A program made the translations under genes and the position numbers. This document shows positions 50,900 through 61,077 of a DNA stretch of 64,000 nt, one piece after another (the first letter of the stretch is position 1; every line of letters starts with the position of its first letter). Below the pieces are notes generated by a model. That model was not told the DNA's origin. It ran no database searches and saw nothing but the letters and a program-made list of their open reading frames with translations. Origin of the DNA: Thuidium tamariscinum (Eukaryota > Streptophyta > Bryopsida > Hypnales > Thuidiaceae); the NCBI GenBank assembly GCA_947034885.2, contig OX344750.2, positions 31,730,821-31,794,820 on the forward strand. The letters run 5' to 3'.

Positions 50900-51112
50900 T
50901 ATAAAAAACATGCATTTTAGGTTACAAGCTTCATTTTTTAAAAATAAATTGTAGGTGATGTCAATGTTTACAACTCAATGTTTTTATGTCAACATTGATG
51001 TTACATTGGACATTCTTGTTGATATAAAAACATTGGGTTGTAAATATTGATATCACCTAAAATCCATTTAAAGAAAATATGGCTTGTTACCTAAAATGCA
51101 CGCTTCTTATAG
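50900..51112. mobile_element. 210-bp hairpin MITE
   Basis: The two arms of about 95 bases are complementary ('tgcattttaggttacaagc' and 'gcttgttacctaaaatgca'; 'gtcaatgtttacaactcaatg' and 'ttgggttgtaaatattgat'). The loop is near 51000. It lies just after the subfamily A copy. A transcript would fold into one stem. Confidence 0.65.
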
Positions 51113-52353
51113 TTTATACTAGCATGAATATTGAAATTAGGAGTGATTCTAAATTTACAAAAGTCCTTTAAAAAGTAGATATGGAATTTGTAGTATGCTT
51201 TGCATCTTCCAATAATTTCTTGTTGATACCAAGTCTTCTAATGAGTGAAAATGCCACTAAAAAACTTTTCACCTCTTTTTGTCATAAGTTTGAAATCATA
51301 TTGTTAATCCCAGAATAGAAAATAACATTATGTTAGTATCTAAATGAGATGAAAGGACTTACTTAAGAAGTTTCAAAAAACTTAACAAAAGTTGATATAC
51401 CAATAAGAAGTTTAACAAAGGTGCATTATATATTTATATTCTATTTTAAATTTAATTCTAGCATGATTGCAAGAAATACTTCAAGGTTTAAATGATGCAT
51501 GCTTCTTAATTAATGCCAACCACCTAAGTATAGTTATTACAATACAAAAGCAAAGCTCATTAAATGCATCAGCACCAAAAGAAGTTACATGAACCTAAAG
51601 AATTTCATTAAAGAATTTTGCAAATCTCATTTGAATTTAGTAAATACAAATCAATGCAAAATTGCCCAAACAAATTCACAACAAAATTTTGGTAGATGAT
51701 ATTGTAGCAATGTCATATAAAAACACTTACTTGGAGAAAATTAGTGTTCTTATTTGCATTAGATTTGGTGAAATTTTGTTGCCTTTTTTTAATTTAATTC
51801 AAATCTATTAATATATATTAAAAGACATTGCTATTGACAAATTTCAAGAGAAAATTTTCTAATTCTAAGAAATAAAATTTCTTGGTTTACATCTTAGTAA
51901 ATTTATATTAGACCTTGTTAACCCCTAAACTACTAAAGTCCTAAGAGTCTCCTTGAGGGGCTTTTGAAGATTTGAGCAAATACCTATGATTTTTATTTTT
52001 TGACAAGATTTTTTGAGACTTCATTTACAATAGAAAAGTTGAATAATTTTTTGGAAATGTAATTTTTATTTCAATTAGTGCATAAGAACAAAAGTTATGC
52101 TACAATGAATTCAAAATATGTAAGGGTAGGCAAATAAAATAGATTGAAATTGAAATATTTTTTTAAAATGATTATAGACTATAGATTATATTTTGAAGGC
52201 AATCTAAACAAATTCTTGAAAAAAGAATGTACTATATTTGTTCACAAACTCAATTTTAATCATTTCCAAAATAAAAATTGCACATGGCTTAGTTTGTTTT
52301 TCAGAATAATTTTACCATTAAGATTAATGTATTTTAATTCCATCTTAGAGCTA
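51113..52353. other. AT-rich DNA with an unpaired TTAACCCCTAAA end
   Basis: Non-coding. TTAACCCCTAAACTAC at 51918 has the piggyBac-like end in left orientation, but no partner was found before the complete element at 52354. It may be the outer end of a longer or nested copy finishing at 53307. Confidence 0.4.
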
Positions 52354-53307
52354 TTAACCCCTAAAGGTTTTTGACTATGTTTTCACCAAAACCGCTTCAA
52401 AACTGTCATTTTTTAGACAACTACCAAATTTTAAGAAAAAAACATTTTTGGACAAAAGTAACCACAATATCTCTTGGAGCACAAGTTTAAGAAGATGTGG
52501 AAAAAATTTCAGCAATTTCCGCCATGTAGATTGCAAGATATTAGTGTTTGAAGTGACAAAAATCCCTTTTTTATCATTGTGGAAATCCGGGCAGCTGCAC
52601 TTCACAAGGTTACATTTGTATGAAAAAAAGTTCAAATTGGTGGTTACTCTCTAGATTCATTTTTAAAGGCAAGTTGGCTATATGCAAAAAAAATTTCAAA
52701 TCATTTGGAGTTGTAAAACATAGAGGAAAAAAATAATAAGTACAAAGAAGTAGAAAATGAGCCAAAACACTAAATTGTAAACAATTTATTTATGGAATTG
52801 AAAAATTCTGATCCCAATGGTTAAAATGCTTTAATAAACAATATTCACCTATTGAAATTATTTTTATCCAAAAATATTAAAAATTGAATTAAATAAAGGA
52901 TTTCAAACTTTTTTTGTAGTGTAGGAATTTTGTAACTAGCCACAAACTACCTCAAACTAAACCTCCTCATAACTTTTGACTCACTAATCCAAATGGAATG
53001 ATTCAAAGATTCCTGCATACACAAAATTCTAAATAAAGTATTTCAATTTTTCTTTTTTTCAAAAAATTATTTTTAAAGAAGTTTTTTTATCTGCCCAGGT
53101 TGCCCATAGATCAAAGGAAATCACATATCATGCAATAACTTTTTGAGTATGTAGTCAAATGTTATGAAACTTGTTGGACCTTAAAGCTACTCCTTGGGCG
53201 CATGTTGTGTGAAAATTTCAAAGAAAAAGAATAAAAACTCCATTTGCAATGAGCTGCCCGAAATCGCTATGTTGCCAAAACACGCAATTTGGTCCTTTAG
53301 GGGTTAA
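52354..53307. mobile_element. 954-bp piggyBac-like element with TTAA borders
   Basis: The left end is TTAACCCCTAAAGG and the right end CCTTTAGGGGTTAA. Both halves carry text related to the foldback element at 19818-20508 ('cctcataacttttgactcac', 'gggcgcatgttgtgtgaaaa', 'aataaaaactccatttgca'), so it belongs to the same family but is longer and asymmetric. Non-coding. Confidence 0.7.
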
Positions 53308-54198
53308 CATTTTTGTTTTGTTCTCCATCATGTACCTAATTCTACTTAACAAATTAATAAAAAAATGAAAATCAAGGCCAGGGGAAATGAAATTTTTTCC
53401 AAAATTTTAACTCAATTCTTCAATAAAAATAATTTTAATTTCACAATCTATAGAATAAAAAAATTTAATTAAGAGGATTCAAAGCTTATAACCTAGTCAA
53501 TTTAGGAAGAAAACAATTAGTTTTCTTCATATTAAATACTTGTATCTTGTGATTGATACAACCAAAGTAATTAAAGTTTTCTTCTAAACATTCTTATAAT
53601 TGTCCAATGCAAGATCATATACTTGGTTCTTCAAAAAAAAATGTTTAAATTTTGTATTGTTTGCATTAAAAATGAAATCTTTAAGTGTTTTTTAACCTCA
53701 AAATGATATGAGGACCTATAGTGTTAAAGTCTAATGTACTTAATATATTTCAACAAATTTGATAGAAAAAATATCTAGAGAACCTTGAACACAAGTAGTT
53801 GTTTTGTACTAGTGTGTTACTAAAACAAAATCCAATATTGTAATGCATTGTCACCAAAAAGGATCATTAAAAGTATAAGATTTCATCGAGAGGTTCAAAA
53901 TAAAAACATTTTTTAATTTAACCATTTGAGGGTTAATTTATTTTTAAATTTTAAATTTTTTAAGAAAATAATTAGGATTCACTAAGAATTAATGGAAGAT
54001 TGTGTCAATGGAAACATTACAAAAATTGTGACACAATTTTCATTAATTGTAAAATAATTGTTACTATAAATCATAAAGGTAAAAAAATACAAAATATATA
54101 CAACTTAATATTGGGGATAATTTTTTTATTTACCCTTGCATAGGGTAATAAGGGGGTCAATCTCTACCTTAAGAAAGCTTGTTTCATTGTTTGTTTTG
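53308..54198. other. AT-rich intergenic DNA
   Basis: No gene, repeat boundary or RNA gene was recognised. Confidence 0.5.
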
Positions 54199-54632
54199 TT
54201 TGTTTGTTATAGTTGAGATCTCCCATCTTGTGTATCTCTTGGTCATGTGCTTGGTACTATTAGAAAGCTTTGAGTGAGGAAGGGTGTAAAAACTTTATGT
54301 CATGGCGTTCCAACTAATAGTGAAAAAATGATTGAATTTTGAAGTTTTGTGAATTGAAAAATTAGAAAATTGTTTATACTTTGATTTTGATTGTGGCAAC
54401 GACAAAAAACATAGTAGATATTGTTTGTTTATCCATTACATTGAGATATCCCAAACCGTGCATCTCTAGTCACATTCTTAGTACCATTGGAAAGCCCTTG
54501 GTGAAGAGGGGTGCACGGACTTTGTTTCATTGTGTTTGGACCTACAATGTAAAAGTTATTGAATTCCAAAGTTATTATTGATTAAAAATTAAAAAACTAC
54601 TTTTACTTTGATTTTGACTGTGGCAACGGGAC
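54199..54632. repeat. Two-copy tandem repeat, unit about 215 bp
   Basis: Units at about 54199-54405 and 54420-54632 share the order 'ttgtttgtt', 'ttgagatctccc / ttgagatatccc', 'gtatctcttggtca / gcatctctagtcac', 'tactattagaaagc / taccattggaaagc', 'gattttgattgtggcaacg / gattttgactgtggcaacg'. Divergence shows the duplication is older than the one at 21183. No coding potential. Confidence 0.7.
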
Positions 54633-54638
54633 AAGTAC

Positions 54639-55070
54639 ACTAAGGTAGAACCACCTATATTCAATCACTTAAACAATTGTGGAACAGATCATGATGAGTT
54701 TAAAGTTATGCAAATTTTTCCCGTGTAGCAAGATAAAATAGATGGGGATTGCAAATTTTTTATAATTTTATCGACAAAACTGAAATTACTATGATTTTTA
54801 GAAGCCAAAAAGTGCTTTGAACCCATAGCCAATGTCTAAAGTCTTCTAATTTGGATCATAGCTAAGACTACTTTCCCAATTGGTACTTCCCACACACTTT
54901 ATGACACATTGGGACATGTGTCATGACCTTATTAGTCCCAACCTTGAAAATGGGGGAAAAATACATTCCAAGCTTTGATTGTAAATCTCTTTTGACCTTG
55001 GTTGGAAATAGCCACATCCTATAGGTTGGGTATGAATCCTTGATTGGGAATAGGTTGGTTCTACCTTAGT
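54639..55070. mobile_element. 432-bp MITE with ACTAAGGTAGAACC ends
   Basis: The left end is ACTAAGGTAGAACCACCTAT and the right end, complemented, is ACTAAGGTAGAACCAACCTAT, with similarity continuing for about 28 bases. The interior is non-coding. It lies between the tandem repeat and the U11/U12-25K promoter. Confidence 0.65.
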
Positions 55071-55136
55071 CCAGTCTACTCTGGCAATAGTCAACCCCGT
55101 AAAAGGTAAAAAAGCTACCCTCATAGTTTATCGACC

Positions 55137-55142
55137 CACGTG
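55137..55142. promoter_or_regulatory. G-box / ABRE-type CACGTG motif
   Basis: CACGTGTC lies about 600 bases upstream of the U11/U12-25K start, at the border where G+C rises. bZIP and bHLH factors bind this core in plants. Its function here is unproven. Confidence 0.3.
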
Positions 55143-55745
55143 TCAGCAATTGTCCTTTAGGAGCCAGCCGGCCGGGCTTGACGAAACTTTGGGTCAGTGG
55201 TCCAGATCAGCAAATTAAAACCCGCCAAGTCATCAACCTGAGCAGCAACGGTAACCACAAAACTGGTGGCCCCAGCGCCAGCGGGGGCTTCGTAAATAGG
55301 CGCTTTAACGGTCGCGCTCTAAAGCCTGAACAAAGACAATTGTCTCTTAATACCGCGCCCGGCCCGTTCTCCTGCGCCCGTGCTCCTCCTGACCCGTTCT
55401 CGCTCCATTTCCCATGCAACCCAACGGGGCCACCCCAACGCCTTCATATAGCCTTTCCTGCCCCTCTGCGGGTTCCGCTTCCGCTTCTCTCGATCGCTGC
55501 ATATTCTCTCATTGCGCTTTGAATTCTGTTCTTGAAACTCCAGTCGAAGCTTTTTCTGGAGGATTAGGGTTTTGGGATTCAGAGATGGTCTTTTCCCCTG
55601 CCCTGTTTCAGAATTTGAGAGTTCTTTTGGAAATTGTCGCGGTCATGGCAGTTGATTCTGCGGGGTCGAGGAGGCGTGGTTAGTAGTCTTGGTATTTTTT
55701 TTATTTGTGCGGAGTGGAAGAAGAGGAGGCTTCAGAGTGGTCAGG

Positions 55746-57410
55746 ATGTTAGGAATTAGGAGAGGTGATTTGGGGACTTACTTCAGGAGGAGCCAGTTCG
55801 AGCCTCTGGTGTCCACGTTACTGGATGATCCTGTCCTGGCTGATGTGCCGAAGAATGCAACGGTATCGGACATCGACACTTTGATTGGGGTGGAGCTCGG
55901 AAGTGCCATGAAATTGTCCATTCTGAAGCTGGATGGCACCCACTTTGGTAAGAATGTCCCTTCTGCTGATGCATTTTTCGGTAGTTTACATTTGTTGTCG
56001 CCAAGTCAAGGTTCAAGCATCCCGAAACCGATTTTGGTTTCAACACATGCGCCGATCTTCAGATACCAGTGGCGCTCATGTTAGTTCCATACTTGGTACA
56101 CGGTCTTCCGAATTGATGCTTGCAATCACATGAGAATCTGTTTCAAGTTTAAGCAATTCGTGCACGACGTAATTCACATGATTTTGGTGTCAAAATATTT
56201 ATTGTAATTTTTGTAGATTGAATGGGGATGTGGAAGGCATATTAGGTGGGATATCCCGGAATTGCTGTATTCTCTGCTTAGTTTCATGTTGCTTTAGTGG
56301 AATCCCCTGTTGATCGTTTACAGGTTGATCCTCAATTACTGAAGTCGAAAGCTATGTATATGTTTTGAGATGCTTTTGGACTTCTTCTGTTGTGCAGATG
56401 TGGCGGTGCTAAACACTGCGAAGGTTAGAGATCTGAAGCAAGCAGTGATGAAGTATGTCGACTCCATGGAACAGTCGCAACTGGGTCACAGACATATCTC
56501 ATGGTGGGTACTCGAACAGTCTCTAGTTAGGACTGGGATGGAGTAGGATGGAGCATTAAGAGAGCTCCTTGTTCTTGTATTTTCTTGGATGCTTTCTTGC
56601 TCTTGGATTGACACTGAAATGTACATTTCTGGTACACTCTCTACCTAAAACATACGTTGGTTCACCTGAGCAGCAGTCGGCCTGTCATTCCAAGCATTAG
56701 GTTAAGCTTCATAGAAGCTGAGTTTTCTTTTTGTTTGTATTGCAGGAAGCACGTCTGGGGCAACTTCTGTTTGAGTTTCGGAAATGAGAAGCTCGTGGAT
56801 GATGAGTCTCGACTGACTGGTTTCGGCATAAGAAACAACGACGAGGTACATTATCAAACTTTGAATTGAACTCTCTGCATGGCTACATTGATAGTGCATG
56901 TTAAGAAATGAATTAACATTTGGTTATAACCTTGTACAAGGGAGGAATATTGTTACACGTTGTATTTGTGCTAGTGCTATTTATGTTGAAGAATCATCCC
57001 AACTATCATTTGTAAATATATGCCTCCCTCGGAAAAAGCTATAACCGAATGTTACTTCATTTCATAACACGCCTAACACGCCTAATAAGACATACTAGTG
57101 TAGTCATTGTTCCTTATTTATGATGTTACCTCCATGTGACTTTCATCGTTAAATTTATTTTATTTCCATTTTTGTGATCAATTCAACCTACCTACCTCCT
57201 CAATGCAACTGCGAATTCTCCTCACGAGCTTTTCTGTTTTCGAATGCATGTCACTGGAAATATTTTCTGTATGAGCCAATTTATGCCTTCTGATTCTCTT
57301 GGTTGCTGATCGAGCAGTTGAAGTTCGAGCACCACGTGGCTATGAGAGAGAATGGTCGGCACTCGCGTGCCAAGAAACGCCGCTTCTTCCATGGCCTGAG
57401 GAAAAATTGA
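55746..57410 (+). CDS. SNRNP25: U11/U12 snRNP 25 kDa protein (minor spliceosome)
   Basis: Four exons: 55746-55947, 56398-56503, 56746-56845, 57318-57410, phases 1, 2, 0, total 501 bases, 166 aa. The protein is part of the U11/U12 di-snRNP that recognises U12-type introns in the nucleus. A ubiquitin-like fold covers most of it: MKLSILKLDGTHFDVAVLN, then DLKQAVMKYVDSMEQSQLGHRHISW, then KHVWGNFCLSFGNEKLVDD and GFGIRNNDE. GHRHISWKHVW is diagnostic. The plant-type N-terminal extension has LLDDPVLADVP and VSDIDTLIGVELGSAM. The basic C-terminus (about 145-166) has RAKKRRFFHGL. ATG at 55746 is the first in frame after a stop; an extra upstream exon from the MVFSPAL frame (55585) cannot be excluded. 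Confidence 0.93.
56943..57040. repeat. Dispersed repeat, copy 2, in intron 3 of the 25K gene
   Basis: Partner of 43033-43130: 'gaatattgttacacgttgta', 'gtgctatttatgttgaagaat', 'atgcctccctcggaaaaa'. Its presence in an intron shows the repeat inserts into genes. Confidence 0.55.
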
Positions 57411-58623
57411 ACTGCAGATGTCCTCATTTGAACACTACCATTAGTTCCTACAACCTCCCAACTGGCCCTTCTTGGGCTCCAACCTGTGATTCACTACTTG
57501 TGAGGGTGCATGTTGGCTATGGAGAATAACCCCTGGTACTCACAACAAAGATTGTGTTACTGGTGGAATGTTATCAGAGAATAAAGTAGAGTTACTGTAC
57601 TGTACATAGAATGTGTAACAAGTGTGGAATATGAATTATGATTAGTGATTACTTACAAGTGTCAGCGCCTGTTTATTAGCCTCCTAGAAACACATAATTG
57701 AAAGCTCCAATTGTGAGGATCCTTGTATTATAATAACCGAACGTGTTTCAATGCCGCTTCCTTGATGGGAAATGTACCGAGTAAAGCTTTGACTTATGCA
57801 TGTCTAAATTGTTAAGTTGCTAAATTGCATGCTGAGGAGGGGCATTGACCTTTATACGGATTACGTATCAAGAAAAACTCTGGGAACTCTTTCTCATGAT
57901 TTTCTGCTACTACTAGAGTACCTCATTTGTTGTGCATAACCTTCCAGTTGCTGAGTCTTGTATTTGAGCATATTTTATTGCAGTACCGATTGGCTAGCGG
58001 GAGGCTTGTTGTTCTGGACCACCGAGGGAATTTTGTTCGTGATCGTTAATCCTTTGTTGTGCCAACTACTACGGGATGAAGCGGGTGGAATATCTATTTC
58101 ATCTTGTTTATTATCATTAGTTCATATTACTTCTTTTGTTTGCTTGCAGTTAAGAAAATATATGACATTCTTGAGCTCCCAGGCAGGCGTACCTTAGCTT
58201 TAATGTAGAAAACTTGGAAGGGAAGGTTGTCAACTTGTCATGCATTGTGCATTGTGTGAGTGACAATGTAGACAGAGTCTTAGCTTTATTAGTCAAGAAT
58301 GTTACGAGTATGAAGGCAGTTGTAATTCCAAGATTTCAGTTGAGCATTACTTGTACACCGATGCAGAGTTGTCCATCACCCTCACACTGTAGTATATTTT
58401 CAAATGGAAAGAACTATGGGACAGGACTAGAGCTTAAAAAAAGAAGCAACTTCAATTTTGAGGGATTTGGCAAAAGTCATCGTATGAAAGAAACACATAT
58501 TTAGGGAGTTTGATGGTAAGTGTTGCATTGTTTTTGGCATTGCCCACATGGGTTGGACAATATTTGTCTTCAACAAGATGGGGTGCCCATGGCAACCATT
58601 CATGTGGGAGCGAAAAATTAATA
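57411..58623. other. 3' flank of the 25K gene
   Basis: Moderate G+C to about 58.3 kb with short open frames (57958-58197, 58214-58504) that carry no motif or splice support. The text around 57960-58200 may be an untranslated terminal exon or a transcribed flank; I see no gene. Confidence 0.4.
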
Positions 58624-59188
58624 CTACCTCTGTCCCCAAATGATCTTCCTATTTAACAAAATATTATGGAATAAAGCTAAAAATAACAATTTAAATCCCC
58701 TTTGGATTTATAAGCAAAGCTTAGTTCATTCTGAGCATTTTAGAAACTTTGAGTTTTAAAAGTGTTTTCCAAAGTAAAATTTTAGAATATAGAAAAATAG
58801 AATTTCGGAGGCATTTTCCAAAAGCACCAGTGGGCACTTAAATTTTGAATTTGAAATTGTCATTTTGTGGGCAATTAGTATGGGCCTAAACTATGTGTAA
58901 ACCTTTGTTCCACCTACCAAAGCTTCACCTCCTTCAAGTAGGCAACACTCAAAGAGATGCAAAAAATATGAATAAAAAGTGTTAATTGACCCCTTTAGTA
59001 ATTTCTTTTGTCTTTTGATTGATAATTGCATGAATGGAAGGAAAATTATTGCTTAAAGTCATTTTGCTAGTCCTAAACACAATCAAAATCAAAACTTAAC
59101 AAATTTGCATGCCATAAAAAGCAACAAGAAGATCATTTGGGGACAAAAAATTAAAGCCAATAGGAAGATCATTCTAGGATGGAGGGAG
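58624..59188. mobile_element. 565-bp Stowaway-like element with doubled end
   Basis: The left end is CTACCTCTGTCCCCAAATGA and the right end, complemented, is CTCCCTCCATCCTAGAATGA; both continue TCTTCCTA. TA flanks each side. About 45 bases inside the right end, 59127-59144 (gaagatcatttggggaca) is a second and better match to the left end, so the right terminus is duplicated. Long for Stowaway, and non-coding. Confidence 0.78.
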
Positions 59189-59971
59189 TAGCAAATTTGC
59201 AAAATTGAACCGTTAAGTAACAAGTTGGTGACTGGAAATCATGAATTTTTCATGAATTTTCGATACTGTGGAAATCATGAATTTTGGGTACTTTGAGAAT
59301 CATTGGTTCAAAAATTCAAAAATATCCAAAAAAACACTCATTGGAAGTCAAAGTATAGATCTTCCCTTTCCACCCCTAATTCTAAGGATGAATAGTTGCA
59401 TTTCTATCCTACAAAAAACAATTCTCTCTTGTTCATCAACCAAAAATGGTTGTTACGTCATTCATGGTTAAACATATTATATTCAAGGAAACGCCATGAG
59501 GACTATTTGGATGTAAATAAATGATTAGAGTTTTAACAAGCACATATGAAATCACCAAGTCATTGAAACTATTTGGAGCTTGTAATAGTGGTAAATTTTT
59601 ATTGAAAATCCCCGGGAATATCACTCTTGGTTTTTTAGAAAACTATGTGAGTTAAAAGATACAGCCTATTTAATTCGAAGGGAAAAAATGTCATACAATA
59701 TGTAGGACTACTATAGGGTCTATGAAATGCTATGCACTTTATTGAATATAAAATAGGCTATGTAAAAACATCAAGTAGTAGGAATTTTTATTAATAACTT
59801 AGCATTTACAAATAGAAGTTGTACAAATTTTTCATTGTACAATGAGTATAGATGTAGATAGATAGTTTTATATAGATGACAAAAATGGACACAATCAAGC
59901 TCAAGGAATCTACAATGAAGGGTAAAATTCAACAAGACACTACAATTTTGCCTTGGGGTCATTAGGGGTAG
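59189..59971. other. AT-rich intergenic DNA
   Basis: No gene, RNA or element ends recognised. Confidence 0.5.
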
Positions 59972-60320
59972 TCACGACTCTTCCGAAAACCGTTTTTTTG
60001 TGAAGTCGGAGAAATCAGAGAGGCAAAAGTGCAGCCAATCATGAGCCGTTCCACGTGAAGGAGCCATGACACCCCTTTTTGTTGTTTGCAACGATTCCGC
60101 AATAATTTCTAGCTCGCACAGTTGGATTGGGAGCTCCGATACTTGCGCCAAGTCGAGGGCTTCAAGAAATTCTATGAGAAATTTTTTCAAAAACATCGTT
60201 TCTTCACCCCGTGGAGGAGAAGAAACGGCACTCCGATTTCTCTGAGAATTTCATGTCCGCCTTTTGCTCCCAGTGCACCATGTACTCTTTCTCACGGAAT
60301 TTTTAGGACTTCGGAAGTGC
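59972..60320 (-). pseudogene. Degenerate gene fragment beside a transposon
   Basis: On the minus strand one frame reads from about 60300 through REKEYMVHWEQKADMKF to a stop near 60207. A second frame starts ATG at 60196 and runs 74 codons (MFLKKFLIEFLEALDLAQVS ... HDWLHFCLSDFSDF). Both have coding-like composition in an AT-rich neighbourhood. A GTGAAG donor at the frame change could instead mark an intron. The 730-bp element copy at 60331 directly abuts its 5' side, so it may have been cut off by that insertion. No family recognised. Confidence 0.35.
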
Positions 60321-60330
60321 TGTGACAACC

Positions 60331-61077
60331 CCTATTGCAAGAAACACTTCATGTTTTTGTCTCAAAAACACAGTTTTGGGGCATAGGACTGGCAGTCCTG
60401 TGCAACCCTACCAATACTATGCGTTTGCACTACATCTGTCAATGTTAGCCATTGATTTCAAGCGCTTGTAAATCTAAGGTGTCTATTTAGTACTATGTAG
60501 CACTACAAAGTGCTACGAAGTACTACTCAAGCCATTGGGAGTAGAAATAGCAAAAAGGGATCTATGGACCTTTTCATTTTTAGAAATTCAAAAAAAATTC
60601 AAAAAATTATTTAAAAAAAAATCTATTTTTCTAAACAAAATTGTGCTCACATTGCAATAAAGAATTCCTTTAGGAAATTTTTTCCCTCTTCATAGCCTTT
60701 GTACCTAGGAAGGTCACTTTGACCCCATGTGTGCAATAGACATGTTGCTAATTTCATAAAAACTCATTGCCGCCCCTTGTAATGTTAATAGACCTCCAAC
60801 TTGTCCTATTTGTGGCTTCAAATTTGGATTTTTGGGTCCAAAATAGGACTAAGAACCTCCAAAATGGCCAAAGTAGACACCCAATTGGGGGTAGTTTAAA
60901 AATAGTAAACTAATTTTAAAAATTCTGAAAAAATTACTTGACATCTAAAACTTTTGTATGCACTTTCATTCCAAATTTCAAGCCAAAAAAACAAAACATG
61001 CAAAAGTTATGCACAAAAAACTACCTATTGGAGGTCAAGGGGACAAAAAATAAGACAAGTGTTTCTTGCAATCACCC
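60331..61077 (+). mobile_element. About 750-bp inverted-repeat transposon, subfamily A
   Basis: The left end is CCTATTGCAAGAAACACTTC and the right end AGTGTTTCTTGCAATCACCC. The right half matches 25293-26018 closely ('agacacccaattgggggtag', 'caagccaaaaaaacaaaac'). The left half has diverged, with a short 'agtactatgtagcactac' repeat tract at about 60488-60525. Confidence 0.78.

Noticed and set aside
55178..55522. 114-codon plus-strand frame before U11/U12-25K
   Set aside because: Pro/Gly/Arg-rich translation of a GC-rich promoter, not in phase with the 25K coding exon through any clear intron.
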